Shown here piece after piece: positions 32,875 through 45,284 of a stretch of 64,000 nucleotides of DNA. The stretch covers positions 1,862,501 to 1,926,500 of the forward strand of contig OX485807.1 in the NCBI GenBank assembly GCA_950295325.1. The letters run 5' to 3'. Origin of the DNA: Polytrichum commune (lineage: Eukaryota; Streptophyta; Polytrichopsida; Polytrichales; Polytrichaceae). The number at the start of each line of letters is the position of its first letter. Within the stretch, counting starts at the first letter, position 1. The position numbers and the translations under genes were made by a program. The notes beneath the pieces were generated by a model. It was given only the letters and a program-made list of their open reading frames with translations. It was not told the origin of the DNA and did not search any database.

Positions 32875-33630
32875 GAGCCTTTTGGTTAGAATTTCTTATC
32901 AGAAAGTAATTTTCTGTATCTTAATGAAAACTTCCACTGAAATACTTGGGGCCTTTCAGTAGGAATTCTCTTATTTTGCTGGTGTCACAGATTGGAGTCT
33001 TTTCCTTGATATGGAAGAGTACTTTGTAAAGGAGCAAGCAGGTTAGTCTAGAGGGTTACATAGACAACATTGTTTTTGGCATCCCTGAAGTAATGAATGT
33101 AGATCTAAAGACAACCATTCTTAGATGTGAAACTCAGCAAAGGATATCATTCTTTTTAAGAAAAGGATACTCAGTTTGATGAGTAAATTGCAAGTTGGTG
33201 GTGGGCCAAGTGTTTGGGAGTTTCTTTGTATCTACGTTCATTGGGTAGTTTATCTACTGTACACTGCGACCTGTATGCAAGATTGCTGGGCTTTATGGAA
33301 ATTATTGGAACGTCACAGGCCTTTCAGAATGGAATGCATACTTGAGTAAGTTCCACTTTGAAAAGTTCTGCCATCTCAGCTATCGTATAGGAGATGGTGT
33401 TGTGGGTAATTTTCCACACTAAGTTCTAACCGTGCATCAATGAATCACAGTGGGCTGAACCATCTCAGAGACATAGAATGTTGAGGGTATGCATAACCAA
33501 TAGGCCACATTGAATCAACATCTAAATGAACTAGTATGGGCCTGTCCTGTCCCAGCATGTTGCAGCTGTGCATGTGATTTAAGCCCTCTGTAAAGGCTGA
33601 ATTGAAATCTCCCCAAAATTGACTAAATTA
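32875..33630. other. RRP43 3' flank, no further gene
   Basis: Holds the RRP43 3' UTR and intergenic sequence. No other exon is recognised. Confidence 0.5.
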
Positions 33631-33853
33631 CTACACTAAGTATGATATTTTGTGTGACTTACTATTTGGAATTATGCAATGCTTTATCTATTCAGTATAC
33701 ATCCCATATTTTACCAACAAATGTTAAATTTATGGTTTGGACATTATAGAACATTGACAGCTTTACTTGGTAAAAAAATATTCCAATAGTAAAAATATAT
33801 AGCACCATGTAAATCCAAATAGAAAGTCACACTAGATATCATATTTGGTGTAG
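33631..33853. repeat. MITE family B (CTACACTAA ends), copy 1
   Basis: About 40-base inverted ends: left CTACACTAAGTATGATATTT through ACTTACTATTTGGA; right is its complement with few changes, ending GGTGTAG. 223 bases, non-coding. Related element at 59335-59644. Confidence 0.82.
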
Positions 33854-34401
33854 TCCAATTCAGCAACTTATCAAAGAAAATCAGCACCTCTTATGATAGA
33901 TTTGACCATTTGTGAGCATCTTTGTAAAGTTAGAATTGTTCACAAAATTGAGTTGTCCATGTTTCCAAAATTAGAAGATTATAACAGAGGTGTGTACGAT
34001 GGTATGATTGGGTAGCGGTGAGTGTCCAGATATAAACATGCATCTTGACCGTTTGGTGTTAAATGTGCATGGTCAAATCTGCACCGTCTGTCCAACATAT
34101 TGTTGTCAACGGCTGTCCATTTTGGAAAGATTGAATGTCAATGGTGATGATGCCCATGCACCTTTGTCATTCAACCCGTCCAAGATGTATAAAAGATAGT
34201 GTGGATGTTTTTTTTAATAAAAAATATATAGTACTGTGGTCCACAAATAATAATCATATTTATTGTAGATATATGAAAAATATGTTTGTATCCATAAATT
34301 CTAGTTAGTTGATTGAATTTAGCATGTAGCCCTTTTAGAAACCAACTTGAGTATGAAAAATCTGAATGTCAATTTCAATAACATAACTTCAAAGTTAGAT
34401 T

Positions 34402-35189
34402 AGAGTTATCTATAAAGTTCCTTAAAGAGGGATGAACCTGTGGGTTTGATCCTTCTTCAAGAAAACTTTCTATTAAGAGCTCGTTAGCTTGTCATATATT
34501 GGAGCCTATTTTGAAAGTTGGGTGAAACTTTTGAGACCTCCTCTTCTCACCTCTTAAACTTTGAGAGAAAATATGGACCTAAAATAGGGTATGCGCATTG
34601 GATCCAACATCCTAAATCCTCTATTGGTCTATGAAATGAAATTGATTTTAAAGTTTGGGAAGCCAAAAAGGCTAATGGGACTGAAATACATCATGATGGT
34701 TTCAATCAGCTAATTATCTAGAATGACAAAGTGTGGTAGCCTTTATGAGATAGACGCCAGTGTCAACCTGATGGTCCAATTTAAAGAAAGACTTGAAGCT
34801 TCCTACATAACATTATTTGGATTCATAACAATGATATTTGGGACCGAATGTGGGAAATATTCCATGGAATATTGTCAATTCCATAGAACATTATTATGGA
34901 TAGAAATAATGTTATGTAGAACTACATTCTCAAATAATGAGGGAAACTTATCTATAACAGAGTTATATAGGGGACATTCCAACACAAAATGTGCTCATGC
35001 AAGGCTAGCTTGGCCCACCTATCCTAGTAGGACAAACTAGAATAGGATTTTTAATAGCCCAACACCACTATCAATGCATGGTAATTTATGCATTCAAAAA
35101 ACTTGGATCACTTTGTGTTTATTCTCATAAACTCAAGGTTTGGGATTAAACCCATGGTTTGATCTCCTTACAAATTTGCAAACATCTCT
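34402..35189 (+). repeat. MITE family C, copy 3, with MITE A nested in it
   Basis: Left part (34402 to about 34610) and right part (about 34990-35189) match copies 1 and 2; between them is an extra segment of about 375 bases that includes the palindromic MITE at 34804-34918. Flanks are ATT on both sides. Confidence 0.78.
34804..34918. repeat. Palindromic MITE family A, copy 3
   Basis: TACATAACATTATTTGGATT at the left pairs with AATAATGTTATGTA at the right; the interior gaatattgtcaattcc / ggaccgaatgtgggaa is related to copy 2. It sits inside MITE C copy 3, so it inserted later. Confidence 0.82.
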
Positions 35190-36400
35190 ATTATCCAAAC
35201 TTCTTCTCTTGTTTTTTAAACTTTTGAAATGAAGATTTTTTGTGTGTAAGAAAATAAGGGCAAAAAGCGTTGTGTCACTGTCATGTAGGGGATAACTTTA
35301 CCAACGTTACGCAAATATCGATATTAAAATAACAAGTGGGTAAGGGGTAGGTATTGAAACAAAACCAAACACATGATACCCAACATGCCATGTTATTATA
35401 AATATCCATAGAATATCCAAAGATATTTACTAGTACATGACTTTACCATGTTATGGTATATGTGCAACTGTAAAGTGGGCACCAATAACTTATTGGGACT
35501 AAAGGATGTGACATAGCTTGGGGTTTGTGGCATCTATGTGAACTCATCCATCATGGATGAAAGGGCTCTAGTAAAACAAAATCTCCCACATGTCAAGGTC
35601 ACTTCATTTCAATGTACTCCTATTAAACTATTTCACAGTTTTTTATGCTATTTTCAAAGTTATTTATTTATATGTGTTACTATTATTAACATGAATAAAA
35701 TATAATGTGCTTTTAGATAGTGTGTTGTGTTTTCACCTTTTGAATGGATGATTTTACTTAGGCATCAATATTGGTAATATAAGATGTGTCATGGCTTCAA
35801 GTTTGTGGCGTTTATGTGAACTCAACCCTCGTGGATAAAAGGGTTCTAGTTAAAAACAAGTTTCTGAAGCGTCGAGGGCCAATTCAATCCATTTTAATCC
35901 TACTACACCAATTCGCAGTCTCTAATGTCATTTTTGGAGCCTTTAAGAATAAACTAAAACTAATTATGTGCTCTCAAATAGTTTTGCTGCATTTTCACTT
36001 TCCGAATGGATGAGTTTACTTAGACATCACCGATCTGGAATTCAAAAGTAGACTAAATGAGCCTACTAGTGTTGTGTGAAATTAATTAGCACGGGCCATA
36101 CCAATTTTTCAATGAAGGTGGAAATAATGTGGGTTCCATGACCTAGGGTATTTCCCTAAATCTCAGTGAAGAATCCCGATCAACATATTGAATATTAATT
36201 ATAAAACAAAAAAGCACAAATTAAAAGAATCACCCACATTAAAATTCTAGAGAAAAATTAATGTGGCACATGCTAACTTTTTCCTACTAGACCCTTAGCA
36301 TGGTTTGAAAATCAATATGGCCCACATTGATTCTCATTTATGTGTGGGCTCATAGAAATTGCCGTGGTCTATAGTAATAGGAGCATTATTTAGTGTACTG
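35190..36400. other. Intergenic, no recognised gene
   Basis: Two related stretches (about 35500-35740 and 35790-36030) share order of motifs: gcttggggtttgtgg/gcttcaagtttgtgg, ctatgtgaactca, gtggataaaagggttctag. They look like a diverged duplicated non-coding repeat of about 290 bases. Confidence 0.5.
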
Positions 36401-37012
36401 TACCCAATCTCTATAAAGTGACTTTACCACTGGAATTGGAAGACGACGAACAGTTGCATTCATCTCCGACCACGTAGCAAGCGTTGAGTGCGAGGGAACG
36501 ACGACGAGTGGATGAAAAAGGATCGAAGCTTTTCATGCATCCAGCGCGAAGGAGCTGACGTTGTTCGCGGCAGCGTCGAGGTGGGAGCGCTTTAGTAGCT
36601 CGGCTATGGCTATGGCCACGGCGACGATGATGGCCTTGCGATTGGATGCCAATGGGGCTGTTGCGACTATGGTGGCGTAGAGGAGCAACACAGTCTCGGC
36701 TGCAACATGATGTACAGTAAGTAGCCGCGGGCTCTGCCGCGAGCACGAAATCAGAGGATGCCAGGATTGAGAGCTCAGCAGAGCTAGGGTTTCGAGATCC
36801 GAGGTTGGAGCGTTGTTGCGTTGGACAAACCAAGGCAAGGCAAGGCAACGCAAGGCAACGCAAGGCAAGGCAAGACAAGACAAGACAAGACAGCAGGGAT
36901 AGGTTCCGTGAAAATGGTGGAGGATCCTATCTCCGCTGGTGGAGGTTCTTGATTGATCCTCGGTTGGGGTTTGTATAGATCAGGGTTTGGGTTTAATTGA
37001 TTGGAGGTCGCC
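36401..37012 (+). promoter_or_regulatory. Promoter/5' leader region of the DUF300 gene
   Basis: Local GC content rises here compared with the surrounding intergenic DNA, as at the start of an expressed gene. It contains a CAAGG/CAACG/CAAGA pentanucleotide repeat (36831-36891) and gctagggtttcg, a telo-box-like motif (36784-36795). No start site can be fixed. Long antisense frames (36411-36883) are by-products of this composition. Confidence 0.45.
36831..36891. repeat. (CAAGG/CAAGA)n microsatellite
   Basis: About 12 five-base units, first caagg/caacg and then caaga, within the leader region of the DUF300 gene. Confidence 0.93.
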
Positions 37013-40000
37013 ATGGCGGGGTTCTTAGGAGTCGCGCTTGCCTTCTTCTGTACGCTTGGAGCGAGTGGGTTAGCCTTGCGGCATATTTATCATCACTTGT
37101 GCAATTATGCGCAACCTACATACCAGCGTTACACTGTCCGCATCATTCTCATGGTTCCTGTAAGTGCTTTTTTTCTTCTTCTTTCCTACAACAAAAAACA
37201 CCTTCCGTGCGAATTAAGCAGAGCCTGGTGACGATCAGGAGTAGCAACATTTTGTATTGCTGAAATGAAGCATTCTAGATAAAACCGATACTTAAATGTG
37301 TTCGTCAGCGATTACAAGTATTTTCCTTCGGATGCATAAGGAAGCTATCAATGCTGCTCGTGAAGCTCACTCACTAGCTTAAAGTCCAAGAAAGCATGTC
37401 AGAATCTGGAAGGTTATTCGATCAATTTTAATGTGCGCCGAAATTAGGCGATTCCACAATCTGTGGCGACCACCGAAGCCTTAAGCTTCGGACGAGTTCG
37501 AGTGCTTGCAAGCGAACTGTCTGATTGCTACTGTAACTGGCGGTTACCATTACCCTGCTCCAATTCGACCGTAGGCCTGACTTCCAGCAACGTTTCCTCG
37601 GCTTCAGGAATTCGGACAAGCATTACTATTAGTGTTTATGGCGGCCAGTTGAAAGAACAATCAGAAATTGGAGGAGTTATCTTGGGTCATTTCGAACAAA
37701 GACATATTTTCGAGTTTATCACAGTCTTTGAGTCTTCATTGAGAAGCTCATCGTGTAGTGGACTTGATTCGCCCTAGTTTCTCAATTTGGAAAATCACTC
37801 CACGAGATTATTAAGTAAGATTGTGGAAATGGAGTTTTCAGGGGCTTTCCTAAGTTTTGAGCTCAGCTGATCCATTGCACTCTTTTGTGTCCAGGTTTAC
37901 TCATTGATGTCCTTTCTGGCGCTGGTTATGCCACAAAATGCAATTATTTTCAACTCAATCTGTGGAATGTAAGTATATCAGTGCTCTTTACTGTATCAAG
38001 TTCTGGTGATTCCATCCATTTCATCAACAAGGTCGTGAATACTTCATGTAGGAATTTGGTCAGCACAAAACAGCGGGTTCTGTTTTGTTGCCATGAATAT
38101 GGAAAATTTGAGTTACAGCATAATTGTGTAAGGTCAAATCTTTGACACATTTATCCACTCTAAGTACTGGTGGTCATCTTGTTTGAGTTGGTTGTCGTTC
38201 CTTGATAGTGCTTGGTAGGTTGTTGTTCTTCTAGTCATTTTTCAGTATTGAAGCCATCTTATTGAACAATGTGGTGTTTTGGGGCATTCCTGGGAGCATC
38301 TCTTGGCAGTATACACACTTGCTGTGTGGTTTGTTGCTGGATGTGGTACTCAAGTTGTCTCCTCAAAAGATTTTGATGAGTGAGCGCTTTAAGATTGAGA
38401 ATGGCGTAGTCTATTTACGAAATATCATATATTGGTCTCAACTGTGTGGACTTTCTATCATTGGACAACATACAAAGTCAAATTGTAGTTACAGAGGTGC
38501 AATTTCGTTCTGTGCAGATATGAAGCATGGGTTATCTACAACTTTTTATCCTTGTGTCTAGCTTGGGTTGGAGGCCCAGGTGAGGTTGTGACAAATCTCC
38601 AGGGCAGAGTGTTAGAACCCTCTTGGCACCTGATGACTTGCTGTTGTCAGCCCATACCTCTTGACGGGTGAGTATTGTATCTCTCTCCTTTGGATTCTAG
38701 AGCCTGGGGCAAGCAATGAACCTGAAGTTAGGCTTGTTGTTTATTGGTTAAAGAGTTTTGTGCTGAGCATCTGGATTGTGATTAATGGACAGTGGAATGT
38801 AAAACCTCTGTTGTTGTTCATTCCAGGCGTTTCATTCGAAGGTGTAAGCAAGGAGTGCTGCAGTTTGTTATTTTGAAGCCTATCTTGGTGTTGGCAGCAT
38901 TTGTCCTTTACTACTTTCACTTGTACGAAGATGGAAGTTTTTCACCTGGAGGAGGATATCTGTACATCACCTTGATCTACTTTGTGTCTTATTCTGGCGG
39001 TCTTGGTTCACTGGTGCTCTTCTATGTGGCCTGCAAGGATCTGCTGATGCCCTTCAGGGCTTTACCAAAGTTCGTTCTTGTGAAGTCTGTGGTGTTCTTG
39101 ACGTACTGGCAAGTAAGTTGTTCAACTTTACAGTATGTTTCTATTACCACTGTTGGGCAGTAGTGAATTTTAACTTGCACACCACTAGTGTTTTTATATT
39201 CTACTCTATAATCCAGTAGGTGGACATGGTTTTGATGACTGACATCTATAAACAGGAGATGCAGTTGGGATCTTCAGCACACATTGTTCATAAAAAAGGG
39301 TGTCTTCTATTGTCATAACTCTCTCTGCGATTCAAAAGAATCTGGTTGATGTTCTTCCCAGGAAGTCAGGTTTGATGCTGGGGACTGATTACGGGCTTCA
39401 TCTTGTTTGCAGGGGGTTGTGATATTCCTTTTCTCTCTAGGTGGTGCTATAAAGACTCCTGAGGAGGCTGCCGATTATCAAAATGTATTTATCTGTGTGG
39501 AGATGCTCATTGCGGCTTTTGCCCATCTTTATGCCTTTCCATATAAGGAGTACGCAGAGGTCAATGTTGGGAGGCAGACTGCACCATGGAATAGCCTGTT
39601 CCATGCTCTCAATCTCACTGATGTTGTTCATGATACAATGCACCAGGTGGGCATTTTAGTCCACCCTCATATGGGTTTTGGTTACTCACATACTAGTGAT
39701 TCAGTGTTTTTGTTTCTACGGTTCACCATTCTTTATGTTTATAGAGTAGCCAACCTATTTGGCTTGGTAGATTCAAGTGATTGTTATGAACTTGCCAATT
39801 GTGGTGATTGAATGGCTTTGAAATCTGATTGGCTATTTGGGTTGCAGTTTGCTCCTACCTACCATGACTATGTTCTTTATAGCGATGGCGGTGAGGGTGG
39901 CGAGGTTGCTCCCAAGCGCTACAGGGCTCGCACATTTGTTCCAACGAGCCAACAGATGAGCCAAGAGATGGAAAGTGTACCAATGCCCAAGAGTCCTGCA

Positions 40001-40183
40001 GCTGATGCTAGGACAAATGCGCCAAGTAACAGTGGGATTGTGGACTTGATTGGCAATCCTCTCATAAATGAAGGAGATTTCAGGCAGGCTTATGACATGT
40101 CACCTTTGGAGCCAGCTGTGATCCCACATGAAAACATTGTAGATGTAGAATTGGCATCTGGGACTGTCCGTCCAGCTCAATGA
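37013..40183 (+). CDS. DUF300/TMEM184 (LAZ1-type) membrane protein, 6 exons
   Basis: Exons: 37013-37159, 37895-37968, 38518-38667, 38827-39112, 39413-39646 and 39848-40183. Junctions are GT/AG, phases agree, and the product is 408 residues. Family landmarks run in order: an N-terminal membrane segment (GVALAFFCTLGASGLAL), YTVRIILMVPVYSLMSFLAL, YEAWVIYNFLSLCLAWVGGP, PSWHLMTCCCQPIPLDGRFI, RRCKQGVLQFVILKPILV, LVLFYVACKDLL, KSVVFLTYWQGVVIFLFS, ICVEMLIAAFAHLYAFPYKE. About seven membrane spans are expected. The soluble C-terminal tail is polar and acidic. Plant members (LAZ1 and homologues) act at vacuolar or endomembranes, with links to programmed cell death and hormone signalling; animal relatives are TMEM184/OST-alpha. 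The exact role is not readable from sequence. The start is the first ATG of the frame in good context (cgccATGGcg). No lesions are seen. Confidence 0.93.
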
Positions 40184-41500
40184 CCATTTTTGTTTACCCT
40201 ATAGGGCTGTCAGTAGATTGACATGCAATGATGAGACAACAGGGGCAGTTCCATTCAAGCAGCAAGCTGCTCAGCAGAATGATAAGGCAGTATGATCAAA
40301 TGCAAGAGATTGAAGCACAGTGGGGGTTTACAAATTGCTGCTGGCTGTAAACCTTTAAAACAGAATGGCTCCAGGTGTGTAGCTTCACTTTTCATTGTTA
40401 GAATTAGTCACAGTAGAGGGCTACTCAGGTAATCAGTGAGTGACCAAGCGCTCCAAGAGATTAGAAGATTGTAAAATTGCAGTTCTTGCAGAAGAATGTC
40501 AAAATTTGACATCAATACAGATCTAGATTGATATGAGAATCTCCGCTTTGTGTTACATGGGTCCGTAATTCTACTTGATACAAACAGGAAGCATGAAATT
40601 CAGCAGTAGGTCAATTGAATGTAGCAATTTCACTCAGTTGCAATTTGAAAGACATTGAATATCCTCACCATATGGCTCAAGCAAGGGGGTTCTCAGTTTT
40701 TGAAATTACCAATTGGGATGAAAAAGCTGTGAGTTCAATGTCTAAAACCCATGACAAAGTTGAAGCTACCAAGCATTTCTATTAGTAGTGGAACTTACAT
40801 GGATCCTAGATGACAACAACTTGATAATCCTTTGTATTCTTACAACTGGTGATTCACAGCTCTAAATTAAATCCTTCTCATGCTCCAGTTCAATTCACAA
40901 TTGAGTCTTGAGAACAGGCCTGCATTTTGGCGTTTTGGGGAATTGCAAAGGCTCCAACAGGGCCCACCAATATTTCTCAATGTGTACTGGAGATGATCAT
41001 GGATTGTGACTGATCATTGGATCCATGATCAAACCGATAGTTTACTTCATCTTTTTTGTTGTACAAATTCTTTTTGGATATAACCCTCAAGAATCATGGA
41101 TTCATCCCCATTTACAAATGTGCTGAATGTTTGAGAACAGGCAAGGACTTCTGTATCTACAACTTACCTCCTAACTGTCACGAAATCTCCACTGACTTGG
41201 AACGAAAAGATTTTTCACTTGACCCTAAGTACCTGCTGTCCTCAATGTGTAGTCAAACATCGGGTAACAAAGCTCCTGGAGGAAGATTTACATAGTTTTG
41301 AGCTCTTACCTCTTCACACCAGGGGCGCATATTTGCATTCATTGAGGGATCAGAATTCATCGTATTAGCTTGGGGTCTTAAGGTAGGAGCACCTTAAACC
41401 AAGACAGCACCCAAAACCAACACCTCAAAACATTGCACAATAAGTACATGTTGATCTGAGATTGTTCACCATGTGAACATCAAGCCCCCTTAACGGTTTT
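40184..41500. other. DUF300 3' flank and intergenic
   Basis: Contains the 3' UTR of the preceding gene. No further exon is recognised. Confidence 0.5.
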
Positions 41501-41727
41501 GGGTGCCAACACAGTATTCACTTCAATAATTTGTATTTGTTTCAATATTTGGGGTGGGGGCTGAAATTGCAATACACCTGGTCTCCTTTTTCTTCTGCCT
41601 CAGAACACATATTTTGGTTCTTCCGGCTGCCACATGTAAGGTCGATTATATTAACTTACTGTGCATTTGAAGCATCTACATTTTCGAGGAGGAGGCCTAG
41701 AGCCTCCTCCCGAAATGCTGGCTTCTC

Positions 41728-42389
41728 ATGCGGCCACGTCACCAATTCGTTTTAGGGTTAGGGTTCCGGAACGTCTCCTCTTTTAAAGTTCCCCAGAGCG
41801 ATGGAGGTGGCGATGGGTCGCCACTGACATCGCACAAAACATTGCGATGCTGCTGCACCCGAGCACAATCTAACGATTACGTCATTCCAGATAGCTTGCA
41901 AAGGAATTTCACAAAGAAACGGAATTTTCGGACGAAAGGGGACTTTGAATTTGCTCTTTTGAGCGACAGATCGGGTTTCATTGCACGCCTTCTGGTGACA
42001 GGTGATTCCTCCGCTTACAGGAAGATAGTGTTTCTTTTCCCGTTGTGTGTGAACTGGATGTCTTCGAATTCGAGGACTCTTGAATTCGGGATCAGGGGTT
42101 GGAATGGAAAGATGCTGATCGTGGCGTTTTTCAACGATTTTGTAAGCGTATCGAATGAAATGGAATGGAAGATTCGAGAGTCGGCGTAAAGAGAGATTTA
42201 TCGCTGCCTCTTGAATCGTGCAGTGAAGTGTCAAATTTATCGCAAGAGCGCGTTGCAGTGAAGTGTGCTAGCGAGGCAGAACTTATATGTCAAAATGTAA
42301 GGGCACATCCAGCTTTAAGCTTCCTGAGCAAGTTTGTACATGAGAAGCACAGAGTGAAGTGGTTCATTCAAAATTCAGACCATCCTTGA
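41728..42389 (+). other. Open, more GC-rich segment of unknown meaning
   Basis: Two plus-strand frames, 153 codons (41728-42189) and 75 codons (42165-42389), lie just after a telo-box-like TTTTAGGGTTAGGGTT (41752-41767). The second could splice at a good donor (AAAAT|GTAAGGG near 42296). The composition and position, about 0.7 kb before the kinesin exons on the same strand, would suit a 5' leader or first exon of that gene, but the residues do not resemble a kinesin start. Function unknown. Confidence 0.25.
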
Positions 42390-43064
42390 GCTTTCCGCAT
42401 CGATTACTCGACCATAGTAAACTTCTGATGTGGTAGGGGATTATGATAGTGCACATCTAAATTTACTCTTTGTTCAAGTCAAAGGCCTGGATGTCGTTAT
42501 CATGTCGTCTAGTCGAAATCTATCTTCCATTGATTATCAATAATGTCTCTCTATTTCTTGTGCATGCTTGGAGGTCGTGTTTGAATTCAAATGAAGAGCA
42601 ACCTATTTTGGTTCATTGAGGGCCAAAAGTTAGCACCTCTTGGCATGCCAAAATGAGTTTGAGCATTCATGAGCCGATATAGAATGGTTTTCGTGCGAAC
42701 TTCCACACTTCCTCTAAGCATGCACCGTAAGCTTACCGGACATGACAAAACAACCAACTCCGGACTAAACAGTCATGTTGAGTTAGAGGATAACTCTATT
42801 ATTCTGTTCTTGGAGGCCACTTTCCCTTCTCAAGTGGCCATGAATTGTAAGTGGACTAGCATTCGTAGAGCACTCACTCGATTCTTACCTTGAGATTCCT
42901 GTCTCTGATGACCCAACATCTCTTTACATTCTGAAGAGTTTCATAGCTTGGAATTCCCTTTTATGGTGGTGGTACAGGTTTTTGGATCTTCCTTGTTCTC
43001 ACTGTACGCTTGTGGATGGATTTTAACTCTTGTGGGTCACTATACTGCCTTCCCAATTTGAGCA

Positions 43065-43506
43065 GACACGATATTTGGATCAGCAGCAAAGAATATCAAA
43101 TCTATGAAGAGCACGCCAAGGACGTTGTTCTATCTGCTGTGGCTGGTTTTAATGGTACTTGATTTCTGCAAGTATTCAATGTCCTGTCATCTGCATGTGC
43201 TAATGAATAATGATGTCTTCAATATACAGTGGGGCCCTTCTATTGTTTGACTGCAATTCTCACTGGAGGTGGTGACGAGCGTCCTGCTCTCAAAAGCGAT
43301 TCATGACCTTCTGATGGTTTGTTACATGTTTTATAAAAATCTCTGTAGAAAGGACATCTTATTGATGTATGTTGCGAAAACATTCAGGGACTGTATTTGC
43401 CTATGGGCAAACAAGCAGCGGAAAGACGTACACCATGAGGGGTTCAGAAGCCGAGCCAGGAATTACTAGGCTGGCTGTCAGTGAAGTATTTAATCACATC
43501 CGAAAG
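43065..43506 (+). pseudogene. Kinesin-7-type motor domain fragment, two exons
   Basis: Exon one, about 43065-43154, ends EEHAKDVVLSAVAGFN; exon two, 43388-43506, reads GTVFAYGQTSSGKTYTMRG and then EPGITRLAVSEVFNHIRK. GQTSSGKT is the kinesin P-loop for ATP. The intron (43155-43387) has GT/AG ends and keeps phase. The sequence resembles CENP-E/kinesin-7 more than other kinesins. The part before YQIYEEH (DTIFGSAAK) lies in another frame, so a one-base shift near 43080-43090 is likely unless the splice site lies later. No other motor exons (switch I/II, neck, stalk) are found on either side, and DBR1 pieces begin within 330 bases. Most likely a DNA-level gene fragment. Confidence 0.8.
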
Positions 43507-44060
43507 GTAACTCAGTATTCTTTCTAGAAGAGTAAATAGCTCTTAACATACCGTTCCAACAAAATCTAATTTTTCAAGGGACAAGTAATATTCACCATAT
43601 GTGTGTACATCTCATATGATTATCTTCCAATGGCCTCCAAAATCCTCCAAAGAGATGAGATCCAAAAAACTGGAATTAACTTCCCTTTCTTATAAACATC
43701 GTGGCCACACGTTCAACATATAAAATTTGCAAAACAAATACACCACATGTTTGCAAGTGATGTTTCATTCCCTCTCACATAAAATTACATTAAAGACAGC
43801 ATGAAGTTACAGAGATGGTACTCACAGCTCCCAAAGATAATTAGATGCTTCATGGTTCCCACCCACAAAGAGAGTGGGGTAGGGTGCCTTCTCAACACCC
43901 GAATAATACTTCCAGAAGCTATTCATAGCACGAAATTTTTCTGGGCAGTTCAAAGACAGGAGATCTTCTTCATTCCGCACAGCCTGAATTAAAGCATCAA
44001 CAGTATGTTACAAAATGAATTTGTGCACAAAAACCAGAAATGATTGCATGCGAGGTTCTT

Positions 44061-44088
44061 AAACCCTAAACCCTGAACCCTGAACTCC
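44061..44088. repeat. Telomere-like repeat AAACCCTAAA/CCCTGAA
   Basis: AAACCCTAAACCCTGAACCC followed by TGAACT: one plant-type telomere unit pair and two variants, inside the DBR1 fragment's intron. Confidence 0.7.
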
Positions 44089-44275
44089 AACTTGCTAAAC
44101 CCACAATTATTTCAAGGAGTCCTGGTGGAATCGGTTGCCCATGACACTGGGTGAAGATTGCACTACAAAATATGTATAGCATTCTTAATGATGTGTGACG
44201 ACACTCTTTCTATTCTAGGTTCAAGAATCAAGGTCCTTAATCACATCCATGGATGCCAAACATAGTGTAGTGGCA

Positions 44276-44370
44276 TTAAGCTCTCATTAGTCGACATAAC
44301 CTCATTGTTGATGCCTATGATCTTCAGACACAAATCCTTCTTCCATCTACCATTAAAATTGCGCGTGTCC
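44276..44370. repeat. Dispersed repeat inside DBR1 fragment intron
   Basis: Related to 31556-31640 (RRP43 intron 5). Confidence 0.5.
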
Positions 44371-45284
44371 CCGATGAAATCCTTCTCAGGCTATCCAAAT
44401 TACCTACGAAGTATTCCATCTGCAAAGAAACTTAAATAGGCTGGCTACTTGACAATGTCATGTGCACCATAATGATGCTCTCCTTAATTATTATTTTGTG
44501 GCGATTGGAACTCATAAAGGTTTAGGGTTACAACAACCTGGAAGTCGCCACAGCAGATGACCAGATCAATTTTAACATTCTCCACAACCTCCAAATGTTG
44601 CAAAGTGGAATAAATGTTGTCCAGGTCGCCATGTGCACATCCCTCCACAGCAATCTGCATCGCAGTAGAAACGAGCATAGATGAAGAAACTATCAAAATT
44701 TACAAAAAATGATAAGGAAGTTGCATTTACATCACAGCAGCTCCTCTAAAGATTTTTGCAATGTAGCACTTGCTCTTAAAAGATTTAGATTCAGACACAT
44801 GGAAAATAGTAAAATGTAACTCTCATCAGGTGTGTGCGGTTGCAAATTGTGGTTGCTGCACTTAGCATAACGCAAATTACAAGTACTGACAAGGGCGGCT
44901 AGTTATTTTTAGTCAGGGATTACAAAAATCGCATGAAGGTCACAACTTTAATGGCAAAAGAAGTCTTAATTCAAGGATTTCAGTAAAATTATGGGGTCTG
45001 TTGTCAAAGAGCCACAATGGTTGTATGCTCCAAACATGTGTTGTTTCATTAAACCATAATGGCTTGAGAGTTTTTGGTTAATGATCAGGTAGTGCATTTG
45101 CTGTCCAGTTAGATAAATGAAAGCGTAGAATGGAGCACTTTAGTTTTCATATTCTGCCCATTTTCCTCTGAGTTTGTCCGGTTCTCTTTCTGTGGATATT
45201 ATAAACCAAATACCCATCAGTTTTGCATGTCAAAGCTTATGCTTACACTCCTTCCTTTCAATTGTGTTCTACATGGGAAGGAGA

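Larger units (their letters stand above)
43826..44660 (-). pseudogene. DBR1: Lariat-debranching enzyme DBR1, first two exons only
   Basis: Exon 1 is 44660-44538 (41 codons, [17 protein letters not shown] to VICCGDFQ); exon 2 is 43983-43826 ([42 protein letters not shown]). Splice sites are canonical and in phase. HGDLD, GDFQ and GNHEAS are metallophosphoesterase metal-binding motifs. DBR1 opens 2'-5' bonds of intron lariats in the nucleus. The expected third exon and all downstream parts are not found; the kinesin fragment on the other strand follows instead. The two exons have no stops. Either a fragment carried here by transposition or duplication, or a gene whose next intron is very long; I prefer a fragment. 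Confidence 0.85.

Noticed and set aside
36411-36883. Two long minus-strand frames rich in CLALPCLAL
   Set aside because: They come from the antisense of the CAAGG pentanucleotide repeat and GC-richer leader of the DUF300 gene; no family resemblance.
43801-43992. 63-codon plus-strand frame
   Set aside because: Antisense of DBR1 exon 2, which has clear metallophosphoesterase motifs on the minus strand.
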